From G965222335 sp965222335 (GTDB lineage: Bacteria; Pseudomonadota; Gammaproteobacteria; Pseudomonadales; Halieaceae): a stretch of 64,000 nt of DNA. Both the position numbers and the translations under genes were made by a program. The stretch covers positions 1,116,001 through 1,180,000 of the forward strand of contig OZ244944.1 in the NCBI GenBank assembly GCA_965222335.1, written 5' to 3'. The stretch's first letter is position 1, and each line of letters starts with the position of its first letter. The notes under the pieces were generated by a model. That model worked only from the letters and a program-made list of their open reading frames with translations. It had not been told where the DNA came from and did not search any database. Positions 43,972 through 55,200 of the stretch are shown here, piece by piece.

Positions 43972-45795
43972 CTACTGGCTGCCGGCGTTGCCGTCGAGGA
44001 CCAGTTCCACGCGGCGGTTCTGGGACCGGCCTTCCGGTGTGCTGTTATCCGCGATCGGGCGGGTCTCGCCGTAGCCAGCGGAGGTGATTTGGGCAGGGCT
44101 TACGCCATGCTTGTCGATCATCATCTGGCGCACCGCGGCGGCGCGACGCTCGGACAGCCACTGGTTGTAGGTATCCTCGCCTGTGCTGTCCGCGTGACCC
44201 TCAACACTGGCGACCACGCCCGGGTTTTCCGCCAGGAATGCCGCGGCGCGGGCAATCTCGCTATCGAAGTCGCTGGTGATACGGGAAGAGTTATGGGCGA
44301 ACTGTACATTCAGCTCCACGCCGACCCGGTTCTCACCCATGTCACGGTAGCGATTGTTGCCGGCCACCAGGCTGGCAAACAGCTCCTCGGTGTCCACCGC
44401 TGTCGGGGGCGGGGGCTCCGGCGGGCAAAGCGCCTTGTCGTTCTCGTCTTCACCGCGGGAGAGGTCCAGGTCCAGCTTGGCGATCTCGTCGTCGTTGAGT
44501 CCGTCCATGCTGAGGGCGTCAAGCAGCAGGCCAGAGTTGGCCAGAGTCCGCGCCTTTGCCGCCAGCAGGTTGGTCTGCGCCGTGGCGTAGGCCCGCTGGG
44601 TGTCAAAGTACTCGTTCTGGGCGTCCAACAGGTCGAGCAGGGTGCGCTGGCCAATATCGAACTGGTCCTGATAGGCCTTTCGAGTCTTGTCCTGGGACAG
44701 CTTGTTGCGCTCCAGATACACCACCTGCTGCTCCAGGGCGCGAATGTCGTTAAAAGCGATCATGGTATTCTGGCGCACGTTCAGGCAGGCCTGCTTACGC
44801 TGCTCGATCGCGGCGTTGTAGCGGTTGTAGAACTCGCGCTTGCGTGCGCTGTCCGAGCCGCCGCGGAACAGGTTGTAACTCGCCACCAGCTCCAGGGCCT
44901 CGATATCGTAGCGACCTTCCAGACCGTCCGTGTCGTGCTCGATCTCGTTGCGGTAGCGGAGGTCCAGGCGCGGCATCATCGGTGCATTGGTCGCATTCAG
45001 TGCGGCCTGCGCGGCGCGCAGGTTCTCAATCGCGGCGTCGATTTCCGGGCTTCTGGCATAGGCCTGCTCCAGGGCTGCGGAACGCAGCTCCGGAATCATT
45101 GCTGAAGGTACGTTGGGCATGGTCAGGTTATCCGCCGGCAGGTCGCCGACCACCCGCTGGAAGCGGGCACGAACATCGTGCAGGTTGGTCAGTTCGGTCA
45201 GCAGGTTGGACTCTGCCAGGGCGACACGGGCCGCTGCCTGCTCGAGGTCGACACCCTGGCTGACACCGCCGCCGGTACGCTCGGCGATCTTGTCATACAC
45301 CTGACGGTGGTAAACATAGTTTTCCTCAGCAAATTTCACCAGCTGCTGGAAGCGCAGGGTATCCAGATAGGCCTGGGCAGCCTCGAGACCGATTTCCTGC
45401 GAGGCCCGCTGCAACTCGTAATACTGGCTCAACTTCTCGAAGCCGGCACGGCGCACGTCCTCCCGGGTCTGGAAGCCATCGAACAACATCTGGGTAATGC
45501 TGAAGCGGGTAGCGTCGCGGGAATAGTCGCCGAAATCGACCAGCGGCGTCTCGCGCTCCTCTCGTCCGATATCCGCGTTCACATCAACACTGGGATAGTA
45601 GCGCCCCTGCGCCACGCGCTGGGCCTCGCGGCTGGCCTCAAACTCATACCAGTTGGCTTTGACCCGGGGGTTTTCCAACACAGCTTGCTTGATTGCCGAC
45701 TCGAAGTCTGTGACGGATTCAGCCAGCGTGATCACGCTATGGAGTCCCAGTACGGCACCCACGGCCGCCCCAATCAGTGTGCGGTTCCATTTCAT
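43972..45795 (-). CDS. lapE: Outer-membrane channel of the Lap exporter: TolC/LapE domain fused to OmpA domain
   Basis: Outer-membrane exit duct for type I secretion of the adhesin. The 607-residue protein has a signal peptide (cleavage near TLAES), then a TolC-family domain (about 28-450; FESAIKQAVLENPRVKA opening, GRYYPSVDV, and the repeat-2 helices). An acidic/Pro linker (about 450-475) leads to an OmpA-C peptidoglycan-binding domain (about 480-600; NVQFAHNSSRI, GHADSTGEDTYNQWLSERRA, SAGYGETRP and NRRVEL). TolC proteins usually lack this last domain; in many lap-type loci the OmpA protein is a separate gene. The fusion would pin the duct to the cell wall. Divergent from lapG. Confidence 0.92.
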   Translation of the reverse strand: MKWNRTLIGAAVGAVLGLHSVITLAESVTDFESAIKQAVLENPRVKANWYEFEASREAQRVAQGRYYPSVDVNADIGREERETPLVDFGDYSRDATRFSITQMLFDGFQTREDVRRAGFEKLSQYYELQRASQEIGLEAAQAYLDTLRFQQLVKFAEENYVYHRQVYDKIAERTGGGVSQGVDLEQAAARVALAESNLLTELTNLHDVRARFQRVVGDLPADNLTMPNVPSAMIPELRSAALEQAYARSPEIDAAIENLRAAQAALNATNAPMMPRLDLRYRNEIEHDTDGLEGRYDIEALELVASYNLFRGGSDSARKREFYNRYNAAIEQRKQACLNVRQNTMIAFNDIRALEQQVVYLERNKLSQDKTRKAYQDQFDIGQRTLLDLLDAQNEYFDTQRAYATAQTNLLAAKARTLANSGLLLDALSMDGLNDDEIAKLDLDLSRGEDENDKALCPPEPPPPTAVDTEELFASLVAGNNRYRDMGENRVGVELNVQFAHNSSRITSDFDSEIARAAAFLAENPGVVASVEGHADSTGEDTYNQWLSERRAAAVRQMMIDKHGVSPAQITSAGYGETRPIADNSTPEGRSQNRRVELVLDGNAGSQ

Positions 45796-46080
45796 GTTCT
45801 CTTCCCTGCGGTCTTGTTCAAAAAGTTGCGGCGTCCTGCCGTGATTTGTTCACTCTCCACTGCAGGATTATATGCTAAGTGCAGGAAAAGAAAGGTATAA
45901 CTTCGATTTTTATGACATTGGTCACAAATTGGCGCCCTCATCTGACCCGGACCTGTCAAACAGCAGCAATCTTCCCTGTTTGTACACTAAACTACGGGCT
46001 GACTGACCGGCCCGGCCCAGCCGGTGTGGCAATTGCTGACCTGGAACACGGCTGAACTGGTTTCCTACCGAGAACACGTT

Positions 46081-46770
46081 ATGTCCGAGCGGGTCCTACA
46101 ACCCCGTGATGCAATGCTGGCGCTAGGCCTGGCTGCGGCCCTGCTGGTGGCTGCGGCCGTGGGAATGGCTCAGGCAAACCTGGACCGGATGCAAAGCCTG
46201 GCGCTCTCCCGCTACGGACCGAACACTGCCGAAACGGTAGCCAACTGGCGCGCCCTGATAGACGAGATAAAACCCCTGCCGGATCCAGAAAAAGTCAGAC
46301 TTACCAATCAGTTCTTCAATCAGAGGATTCGCTGGCAGGAAGATCCCGAGGTCTGGCAGCAAAAGGACTACTGGGCCACGCCACTGGAAACCATGGCCCG
46401 GCGCGCCGGTGACTGCGAGGATTTCAGCATCGCCAAGTACATGACCCTGCTGCTGGCGGGTGTCGACATCAACAAGCTGCGAATCACCTACGTCAAGGCA
46501 CAGATTGGGGGTGCCTACAGCAAGGTATTCCAGGCGCACATGGTACTGGCCTACTACGAGACTCCCGGGGGCATGCCCCTGATCCTGGACAATATGATCG
46601 ACGACGTCCGTCCCGCTTCCCAGCGCTCGGACCTGAAACCGGTCTTCGGCTTCAACAGTAAGGGCCTGTGGGTCGGCGGCGCCGCCGCGCCCGCTACCAA
46701 GGACCCCGGCGCCAAGCTTTCGCGCTGGCGGGACGTGTTGGCGCGCATGTCAGCAGACGGACTGGGCTAG
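46081..46770 (+). CDS. lapG: Periplasmic adhesin-cleaving cysteine protease LapG
   Basis: Calcium-dependent transglutaminase-like cysteine protease that cuts LapA-type adhesins near their N-terminus and frees them from the cell. The 229-residue product has an N-terminal membrane/signal segment (about 12-32). The catalytic triad is visible as Cys112 (GDCEDFSIAKY), His153 (QAHMVLAYY) and Asp170 (ILDNMIDDVRP), with spacing like known LapG proteins. The start is ATG 46081; an upstream in-frame ATG at 46024 is less likely. lapD follows after 25 bp. The target site TAAG is present in the adhesin encoded at 49243-56439. Confidence 0.94.
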   Translation: MSERVLQPRDAMLALGLAAALLVAAAVGMAQANLDRMQSLALSRYGPNTAETVANWRALIDEIKPLPDPEKVRLTNQFFNQRIRWQEDPEVWQQKDYWATPLETMARRAGDCEDFSIAKYMTLLLAGVDINKLRITYVKAQIGGAYSKVFQAHMVLAYYETPGGMPLILDNMIDDVRPASQRSDLKPVFGFNSKGLWVGGAAAPATKDPGAKLSRWRDVLARMSADGLG

Positions 46771-46795
46771 CCCCCGGCAATCATCGGAGCACATC

Positions 46796-48715
46796 ATGTC
46801 ACTCTTCAAACAACTCTGGTTCGCCATCATCTTCCTGCTGACGCTGGTGTTCGGCGGCAGCTTTGTGGTCAACAGCCTGTCGGCCAAGCAGTACCTCGAG
46901 CAGCAGCTGTACATGAAGAATTCAGACAACGCCACGGCCCTGGCCCTGTCGTTGACCCAGCAGGACGCCGACGAAGTCCTGCTGGAGCTGACCCTGGCCG
47001 CCCAGTTTGATACCGGCCACTACGAGATGATTGAGCTGGTGGACCCCGAGGGCAACGTTATCATCCGCCGCGAGGATAAGCAGGAAATCACCGATGCACC
47101 CGCCTGGTTCGTCAGCTTGCTGCCGATAGACGTGGAACCTGGCTACGCCGAGGTACAGAAAGGCTGGCAGCAGGTGGGCACCCTGACCCTGCGCAGCCAC
47201 TCGCGCTTTGCTTACAAAGAGCTGTGGCAGAGCACCCAGCAGCTGGCACTGGTATTCCTCGCGGCGATGATCCTTGCGGGGATGCTCGGCAGCTATCTGC
47301 TGCGCATCATACTACGCCCCCTTGACGATGTGGTACGGCAGGCAGAGGCAATCGGCGAGCGCCGCTTTATCACCACCGACGAGCCCTGGACCCTGGAGTT
47401 CCGCCGCGTCGTCGGCGCCATGAACAACCTCTCGGCGCGAATCCAGGCGGTACTGCGCGATGAAGCACGTCGCCTGGAGAAGTGGCAGCGCGAGGCACAT
47501 ATTGACAAGGTCACGGGCCTGACCAACCGCGAGCCGTTTATGCAGACGCTTGACGCCGCGCTGGAGAGCGATGATGTGAATGCGACCGGGACCCTGACCT
47601 TGCTGCGCGTGAGCGGCCTCGCGCAGATGAACCAGGTATACGGGCGCAAGGCTATCGATGGCCTACTCGCAGAGATTGGCGCGGCACTCAATGGCATCGT
47701 GTCCCAGCACAGTCGCTGGGCCGCCTCGCGCCTCAATGGCTCCGATTTTGCACTTCTTGCACCGCGGTCCATCGAGGCGGACAAGGTCGCGCGCGAAGCC
47801 CAGGAGGGTATCCGCGATGTACTGAACAGCCGCAGCATGCAGGAAGACGTTACCCTGCCTGCAGCGGCAACGGTCTACGTGCATGGCGAATCGATCGGCG
47901 AGTTGATGACCCGCCTGGATGGCGCCCTGCTCGCCGCCGACCGCGAGGGCGAATCCGCCGTCAGCGTCGCCTACAAGGGCGACGTGCAGATGCTCCCCAT
48001 GCGCGAACAGATGGCGCACTGGCGCGATATTTTCATAACAGCACTGCGCGAGGACAAATTCTCCCTCGCCGCCTTCCCCGTGATTGACCTGAACAAGAAG
48101 TTGATTCACCTCGAGTGCCCGGTGCGACTCGAGTGGGAGGGAGAAACGCTTTCCGCCGGCGCTTTCCTGCCGTGGATCAATCGCCTGGAGATGTCCAGCG
48201 AACTGGACCAGCATGTGATCGACCTGGCGCTGCGCATGATTGCAGTGAGGAACAAGCCCATTGCCATCAACCTGTCCGTGGCAGCGGTGGTGGAACCCGG
48301 CTTCCCCATGTGGATGAGCGAGCGCCTCTCATCCCACCCTGATGCGGCGGAGATGCTATGGATGGAGGTGCCCGAGGCGATGGCCTTCCGCCATCTCGAC
48401 AATTTCAAACGCCTGTGCGAACGGGCCAAGCAGTACAATGCGAAGATGGGCATCGAGCATGTCGGCCACCAGCTTTCAGAGATCGGCCAGCTCCACGATG
48501 TGGGCCTGGATTACCTGAAAGTGGACACGTCCTTCGTCCGTGATGTGGATACCAACGTCGCCAACCAGACCCTGCTGCGAACCCTGTGCACCGTCGGTCA
48601 CTCCGTGGGCGTGAAGGTGATCGCGGAGGGCGTGCGCACACCTGATGAGCGCGAAATGCTCAGGGAAGTCGGTATTGATGGCATCACCGGACCGGTCATT
48701 GAAGACCTGGACTAG
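46796..48715 (+). CDS. lapD: c-di-GMP receptor LapD (degenerate GGDEF-EAL)
   Basis: Inside-out signalling protein that binds c-di-GMP with its EAL domain and then holds LapG with its periplasmic domain. Order in 639 residues: membrane helix (8-30), LapD/MoxY-type periplasmic domain (about 30-150), second helix (about 152-172), HAMP, GGDEF-like and EAL-like domains. The GGDEF signature is degenerate (LNGSDF at about 313-317), and the EAL motif reads ECP (about 440), so no enzymatic activity is expected. Co-transcribed with lapG. The TAG stop overlaps the stop of the convergent 104-residue gene in the sequence CTAG. Confidence 0.95.
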   Translation: MSLFKQLWFAIIFLLTLVFGGSFVVNSLSAKQYLEQQLYMKNSDNATALALSLTQQDADEVLLELTLAAQFDTGHYEMIELVDPEGNVIIRREDKQEITDAPAWFVSLLPIDVEPGYAEVQKGWQQVGTLTLRSHSRFAYKELWQSTQQLALVFLAAMILAGMLGSYLLRIILRPLDDVVRQAEAIGERRFITTDEPWTLEFRRVVGAMNNLSARIQAVLRDEARRLEKWQREAHIDKVTGLTNREPFMQTLDAALESDDVNATGTLTLLRVSGLAQMNQVYGRKAIDGLLAEIGAALNGIVSQHSRWAASRLNGSDFALLAPRSIEADKVAREAQEGIRDVLNSRSMQEDVTLPAAATVYVHGESIGELMTRLDGALLAADREGESAVSVAYKGDVQMLPMREQMAHWRDIFITALREDKFSLAAFPVIDLNKKLIHLECPVRLEWEGETLSAGAFLPWINRLEMSSELDQHVIDLALRMIAVRNKPIAINLSVAAVVEPGFPMWMSERLSSHPDAAEMLWMEVPEAMAFRHLDNFKRLCERAKQYNAKMGIEHVGHQLSEIGQLHDVGLDYLKVDTSFVRDVDTNVANQTLLRTLCTVGHSVGVKVIAEGVRTPDEREMLREVGIDGITGPVIEDLD

Positions 48716-49026
48716 TCATCCCCCAGCAGGTCAAGGTGCTGGCCCAGGGAACTACGCAGACGCTGGCGGTGCAGCATCTTTTCCTGGGCTGAGGGTGGTA
48801 GTTCGGTAAACAGGATCACACCCTTGCCGACCAGCAACTCCACCACGTCCTCCAGCACCCGCACGAAGTCCTGGTCAGTTGCACTGATCTGCTGGGCTTC
48901 CTGCCCCAGGGAGGCCAAAAACGCCTGCAGCGCTGGATCATCCTCTTTGGCTGGCTCAAACCCTTCTCCCGGCAGCTGGCTTACCGCGGTTACGGTGCCT
49001 GATTGGTCACGCTTTACGAAGGGCAT
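48712..49026 (-). CDS. Conserved small protein, function unknown
   Basis: A 104-residue soluble acidic protein opening MPFVKRDQSGTVTAVSQ and containing FVRVLEDVVELLVGKGVILFTELPPSAQEKML. Similar short proteins in Pseudomonas and relatives carry the misleading label 'tryptophan synthase subunit beta like'; nothing here supports that enzyme activity. The C-terminal half is predicted helical. It converges with lapD (overlapping CTAG stops), so it is not in that operon. A role in the Lap system is possible from position only. Confidence 0.8.
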   Translation of the reverse strand: MPFVKRDQSGTVTAVSQLPGEGFEPAKEDDPALQAFLASLGQEAQQISATDQDFVRVLEDVVELLVGKGVILFTELPPSAQEKMLHRQRLRSSLGQHLDLLGDD

Positions 49027-49082
49027 ACTATCTCCATTAACCGCTGCGTCGTTCCCGGTAGGTTGTACCCGGTGAGAGGTGA

Positions 49083-49193
49083 CAGGCTCTCCCCGGCTCT
49101 CGCGACATACCGCCTACGCGGCCCGGTCCATCCGTGGACATCGTCGCTGCCGGCATCCTTGCCTCTCGCGACATACCGTACCTCCTGTACATA
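49083..49193. repeat. Dispersed intergenic repeat, third large copy
   Basis: Two copies of CTCTCGCGACATACCG (about 49097-49112 and 49163-49178) with GTACCTCCTGTACAT at 49178-49192. The complementary strand reads ATGTACAGGAGGTACGGTATGTCGCGAGAGGCA, matching the start of the repeat at 13212 closely. As there, it begins immediately after a terminator (that of the adhesin gene). Confidence 0.8.
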
Positions 49194-49226
49194 AAAAACC
49201 CCTGCGGCTTTGGGCGGCAGGGGTTG
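49193..49226 (-). terminator. Intrinsic terminator of the adhesin gene
   Basis: On the complementary strand a GC-rich stem (AACCCCTGCCGC with GCGGCAGGGGTT, one imperfection) is followed by TTTTTTAT. It lies 17 bp after the adhesin stop. Confidence 0.85.
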
Positions 49227-49242
49227 ATCTTAGCTCAGATGA

Positions 49243-52200
49243 TCACTGGTCGATAGAGAGCTTGCCGCTATCCAGCATGTTCTGGATCACGGAGGCCATA
49301 TCGTCGTGACCGGTGACCAGGTCCACGCCTTCCAGGGTGATGGTCTGGTCTACCGCCGCTGCAGAGGGATCGCCGCGGAATGAGCCTTCCGCACTGACCT
49401 GGATTACCGTATCCGCGCCATCGTAGGTCACGTTGAGGTAGTCAGTCAGATTGGCGTCCTCGGCTTCCTCGCCCTGGAGCAGATCGCGCAGATCCAGCGA
49501 ATCCTCGCCGGATTCACCAAAGCCGGCGATGCTGACATCGGCGGGCGCCTCGCCCTCACCATCGAGGGCAAAGGCGAACACGTCGTCTCCCTCGGTGGCA
49601 AGCAATGGCGTGGCATCAGAGACACGCTCATCGAACTCGGTGTGACCCGCGTGCTCGACAATCATGTCCTTGACGTGCTGCATGGCATCATCTTCCGTGA
49701 CCGGGGTATACCCGTTCGCTGTCAACACAGACGCCAGCTCCGTTTCGGACATGGTGGCCAGGTCAAAGTCCTCTGCAGAGAAGGCGTCGTGAATGCCGTC
49801 ATTGATAACGATACCGTTGTAGGCATCGCCATCACTATCCAGCGACTGCAGGAACACAGCCATGTTCTCAACGTACTCGTCATTGAGGTTTTCCAGCCCT
49901 ACGCCTGCAATCTCCTGCAGGAACACCTTGCCATCAGACATGACTTCATCCGCGACAAAGGAACCCAGAACCGCACTGCCCACGCTGAATGTCACGGTAT
50001 CGCCGCTGGCATAGCGGAACGTGCCCGACTCATCGGTGACGCCGGAGAGGCCAGAGGAAGTGACGTAGTTCATTCCCTCTACTACCCCATCGATTACCAA
50101 ACCGACATTGGTCACGGACTCACCGTCTACCGTGACACGGAAGGGCCCAAATTCAGCCGAGTCACCATTCGACGCCTCGGTAGCCACCGAGAACAGGTCC
50201 AGGGTGAACTGCGGGTCGGTATAGTTTCCGGGCGTGCCCGTCTGATTGATCTGAAGCAGCAGGCTATCGTTCTGGATCGATTCAGCCGTACTCTCAATAC
50301 TGTAAGTCGAAGTCCCGCCGGGATCATCAGACAGTAAGGTCACCGTAAGCGGGCTGCCGGGTGGTGCCTCGAGTACCGCGTCATCCGGCACGCCCTCGAT
50401 CCGTATACTGAGGCTCTCGCTGCCGTCGAAGTCGTCGTCACCGAGCGCGGCACTGAGGTCGAGCGTGTAGATCAGCGTATCCGGCAGGTTGGCAGTCGCC
50501 GCCGCGGTGAGTTCCACGAACTCGGACTGCTGCGTGGTCGCCGCACCAAAGGTGATCAGGGCCTCGCCGTTCTCGTCCAGTTCCACGTCCAGCATGATCT
50601 GCTGTCCATTGATCGAGAAGTTATTGTTGACCGAGCTCGGGTTGGCAAAGTTGTAGACGTTCAACTGGCCATTGGAGGGAATCGTCACATCCAGCGGGGC
50701 ATTAATGTTGGCGTTGTAGAAGAACTGTGCCACGGTCTGGCCGTTAATGCCGATACCCCAGTTGTCATCGAAGAACGGGCCACTGCCGTCGTAGTTCCAT
50801 GAACCCGACACATTAGCAGTGATGTCCACCGTAATGACCTGGTTGGCGAATGTCTGCCCAAAGGACAGCGGCACGTCGAATGTCTCACTGTAGTCCTCGC
50901 CGGGTGTGCCGTTAATAACGTCATCACCCTGGATTCCGCCAACGCCGAACTGGCCATCCCCGATATCCAGGTTGACATTGTTGGTCTGGCGCTCGACTGC
51001 CGTATCCACGGTGAGTTCATTGAAAGGCATGTCGGCGATCGCGTTAACGTCAACCGTCGCCGTGCCGTCGTCAGTATCGCCATCACTGTCTGTAACTGTG
51101 TAAGTGAAGGCGTCCTGGGCATCTCCTGCCTCAGGGAACTGCGCCACCGGCGTGTAGGTGAACTGGTTGGTAGAGCGATCATAGACCACGGTCCCATCAT
51201 GGGTCGCATCGTCACCGGTCTCCACGGCCTGGCTGACGTCGTCGGTAAAGACCAGAGCCTCGCCATTGATCGCGGTGATTACACCTGCATCGGCCCCCGG
51301 CACGAAATCGGCGGCAAAGGTCACCGAGGAATCCTCGTCAACGCCGGTAACGATGTCATTGGCAACCGGCGCATCGTTCTCTATCGCGATGGAGAGCGTG
51401 TCACTGTCGGAGTCACCATCTGCATCCGACACGACAACCGCGAAATCATCGGTCACCGCACCACCGCTGTGGTCAACATTGTCGGTCAGGGTGTAGCTGT
51501 AGCTGACGGTCTGCGTGCCAGTGTTTATGCCGGTAATCGTCAGTACGCCCCTGTCGGTGGTGATCACGTTGGCATCACCTGCCGTCACCAGCACGCCGCC
51601 GTCAACCACCAGGCTGCCGGCAACCGTGATATCAACGGGTACGTCTGCAGCACTGTAGGTGAAGCTGCCAGCGACGGTTTCGCTGTCATCGGTTTCCGCT
51701 GCAGGATTGGCAGCCTCTCCCGTGCCCTCTGGCTCGGCACCATCACCGACGTCCCGACCCGGCAGGCCGAGTTCGGAAACCGTGGTGGTATCACCACCGG
51801 CTGCAGGCACGAAGACCTCGACGTCACCATCCCCGATATCAATGGTCAGCACCGCGGTATCCGCGTCGCCGTCACCGTCAGTCAGGGTGTAGGTAAAGGC
51901 ATCGCTCACCCCGCCCGGTGCACCGGCATCGCGGGTGTACTGGTAGGAGCCGTCGGCGCTGAGTTCCAGCACGCCGTAGTCACCCTGGATCGCAAAATCA
52001 AAGGCGCCCGCGTACTCCGCCACCGGTGTACCGGTGACCCCGGTAACCGAGGCATCGTCCGCGCCCACCGTGTCGTTCTCGGTGACCACATTGCCGGAGA
52101 CCGGACCAAAGGCGCCGGCCGCAACGCTGTTGCTGTCGTCCAGTGCCGTCGGCGCGTCGTCGATGATCGCAATCGACAGGGTGTCCTCGTCGAAGTCACC

Positions 52201-55200
52201 GTCCACGTCCGTTACCCGGAACACGAAGTCGTCCTGGTCCGGATCCGCCAGCGTGTTGTCCGTCAGCTCATAGGTGTAACCGATCTCGCCCGTCGCCGCG
52301 TTGATGCTGTCGATCGTCAGGACGCCCTTCTGCGTAACCACCGTCTGCCCGGCGGTCTTCTCAACACCATCTACCGTCAGGGTAATGGGCTGGTCCGTCG
52401 CCGTGAAGTTCACCGTGCCGGAAGTGCTCTCGGTGGTTGCCGGCTCGTTGGAGCCCTGCGGTTCGCCGGGGCGCGCCGCCAGTGCTTCCTCGAAGACCGT
52501 GGTGGTCTCACCGCCAATCTGCGGCACGTTGACCTGCACATCACCGTTGCCGATGTCGATGGTCAGCACCGCGGTATCCGCGTCGCCGTCACCGTCGGTC
52601 AGGGTGTAGGTAAAGGCATCGCTCACTCCGCCCGGCGTACCCGCGTCGCGGGTGTACTGGTAGGAGCCGTCGGCGCTGAGTTCCAGCACGCCGTAGTCAC
52701 CCTGGATCGCAAAATCAAAGGCGCCCGCGTACTCCGCCACCGGTGTACCGGTGACCCCGGTAACCGAGGCATCGTCCGCGCCCACCGTGTCGTTCTCGGT
52801 GACCACATTGCCGGAGACCGGACCAAAGGCGCCGGCCGCAACGCTGTTGCTGTCGTCCAGTGCCGTCGGCGCGTCGTCGATGATCGCAATCGACAGGGTG
52901 TCCTCGTCGAAGTCACCGTCCACGTCCGTTACCCGGAACACGAAGTCGTCCTGGTCCGGATCCGCCAGCGTATTGTCCGTCAGCTCATAGGTGTAACCGA
53001 TCTCGCCCGTCGCCGCGTTGATGCTGTCGATCGTCAGGACGCCCTTCTGCGTAACCACCGTCTGCCCGGCGGTCTTCTCAACACCATCTACCGTCAGGGT
53101 AATGGGCTGGTCCGTCGCCGTGAAGTTCACCGTGCCGGAAGTGCTCTCGGTGGTTGCCGGCTCGTTGGAGCCCTGCGGTTCGCCGGGGCGCGCCGCCAGT
53201 GCTTCCTCGAAGACCGTGGTGGTCTCACCGCCAATCTGCGGCACGTTGACCTGCACATCACCGTTGCCGATGTCGATGGTCAGCACCGCGGTATCCGCGT
53301 CGCCGTCACCGTCGGTCAGGGTGTAGGTAAAGGCATCGCTCACTCCGCCCGGTGCACCGGCATCGCGGGTGTACTGGTAGGAGCCGTCGGCGCTGAGTTC
53401 CAGCACGCCGTAGTCACCCTGGATCGCAAAATCAAAGGCGCCCGCGTACTCCGCCACCGGTGTACCGGTGACCCCGGTAACCGAGGCATCGTCCGCGCCC
53501 ACCGTGTCGTTCTCGGTGACCACATTGCCGGAGACCGGACCAAAGGCGCCGGCCGCAACGCTGTTGCTGTCGTCCAGTGCCGTCGGCGCGTCGTCGATGA
53601 TCGCAATCGACAGGGTGTCCTCGTCGAAGTCACCGTCCACGTCCGTTACCCGGAACACGAAGTCGTCCTGGTCCGGATCCGCCAGCGTATTGTCCGTCAG
53701 CTCATAGGTGTAACCGATCTCGCCCGTCGCCGCGTTGATGCTGTCGATCGTCAGGACGCCCTTCTGCGTAACCACCGTCTGCCCGGCGGTCTTCTCAACA
53801 CCATCTACCGTCAGGGTAATGGGCTGGTCCGTCGCCGTGAAGTTCACCGTGCCGGAAGTGCTCTCGGTGGTTGCCGGCTCGTTGGAGCCCTGCGGTTCGC
53901 CGGGGCGCGCCGCCAGTGCTTCCTCGAAGACCGTGGTGGTCTCACCGCCAATCTGCGGCACGTTGACCTGCACATCACCGTTGCCGATGTCGATGGTCAG
54001 CACCGCGGTATCCGCGTCGCCGTCACCGTCGGTCAGGGTGTAGGTAAAGGCATCGCTCACTCCGCCCGGCGTACCCGCGTCGCGGGTGTACTGGTAGGAG
54101 CCGTCGGCGCTGAGTTCCAGCACGCCGTAGTCACCCTGGATCGCAAAATCAAAGGCGCCCGCGTACTCCGCCACCGGTGTACCGGTGACCCCGGTAACCG
54201 AGGCATCGTCCGCGCCCACCGTGTCGTTCTCGGTGACCACGTTGCCGGAGACCGGACCAAAGGCACCTTCGGCAATGCTGTTACTGTCGTCCAGCGCCGT
54301 CGGCGCATCGTCAGTAATTTCGATGGTCAGGGTGCCGCTCTCGGTATCCCCATCCACATCAGACACTGACACCGTGAAAGTGTCCACGGTGTCATCACCG
54401 TTGGTGTTGTCCTCCAGCGTGTAGCTGTAGTCCAGCGTGCCTGCGACCAGGTCGATTGCGGTCACCGTCAGGGTGCCAAAGCCATTTTCGCCGGCAACGC
54501 TATCGTTGACGGAGACCGGGCTGCCGTTGATGCTGATGGTCAACGGCGCGTCGCTACCGCTGAAGGTAATCTGGCCCGAGGTCGTTTCGCTGTCGTCTCC
54601 CGCAGAGCCGGCGGGTTCGCCATCCCGCGCGGGCAGGCCCAACTCGCTGACCAGCGTGCCGTCATCACCGGCTACCGGCACATTGAGATCCACCGGGTTG
54701 TCGTCGATGGTGATAGTTACCGTCGCGGTATCCGTCCCGCCTTCGCCATCGGTGATCGTGTAGGTAAAAGTATCACTGCCATCGAACCCGTTGTTCGGGG
54801 TATAGGTGAACGAGCCATCCGGGTTGACTACCACCGAACCGTTGCCCGGCTGGGTATTGGCAATCACGGTCAGCGGGTCGCTGTCCGGGTCGCTATCGTT
54901 CGGCAACACATTGCCGGAAACCGGGGTATTGACCTCGGTGGTGAAAGCATCGTTCACCGCGTCCGGAGGGTTGTTGCCCGGCGGGGGCGGGGGCGGCGGA
55001 GGCGGCGGCTCGGTCGCGTCCACGATCTCCACGATACCCTGGTCATCCGCGATAACGGCGTTGGTCGGGTTGCTGAGATTCACCAGGAACTGTTCGGTCA
55101 ATTCCTCGAGGTTGTCAGTATTGGTCTGGAAGCTAACCGTCACCTCGGTGGTGCCCGCCGGGAAGGTAATCGTACCGGTGCCGGGGTCGTAGTCACCGCC

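Noticed and set aside
46796..48715. LapD considered as an active diguanylate cyclase or phosphodiesterase
   Set aside because: GGDEF reads LNGSDF and EAL reads ECP, and the periplasmic domain is LapD/MoxY type beside lapG, so a receptor role is the better call.
51900..54317. Regular repeats considered as a CRISPR array or minisatellite
   Set aside because: The period is 717 bp, the repeats are in frame and encode VCBS-type modules, and there are no short repeats with unique spacers and no cas genes.
51199..54369. A 1,056-codon open frame on the + strand opposite the adhesin repeats
   Set aside because: It is the antisense shadow of the near-identical 717-bp modules. Its repeats follow the adhesin modules exactly, it has no ribosome-binding site, and its composition is not protein-like.
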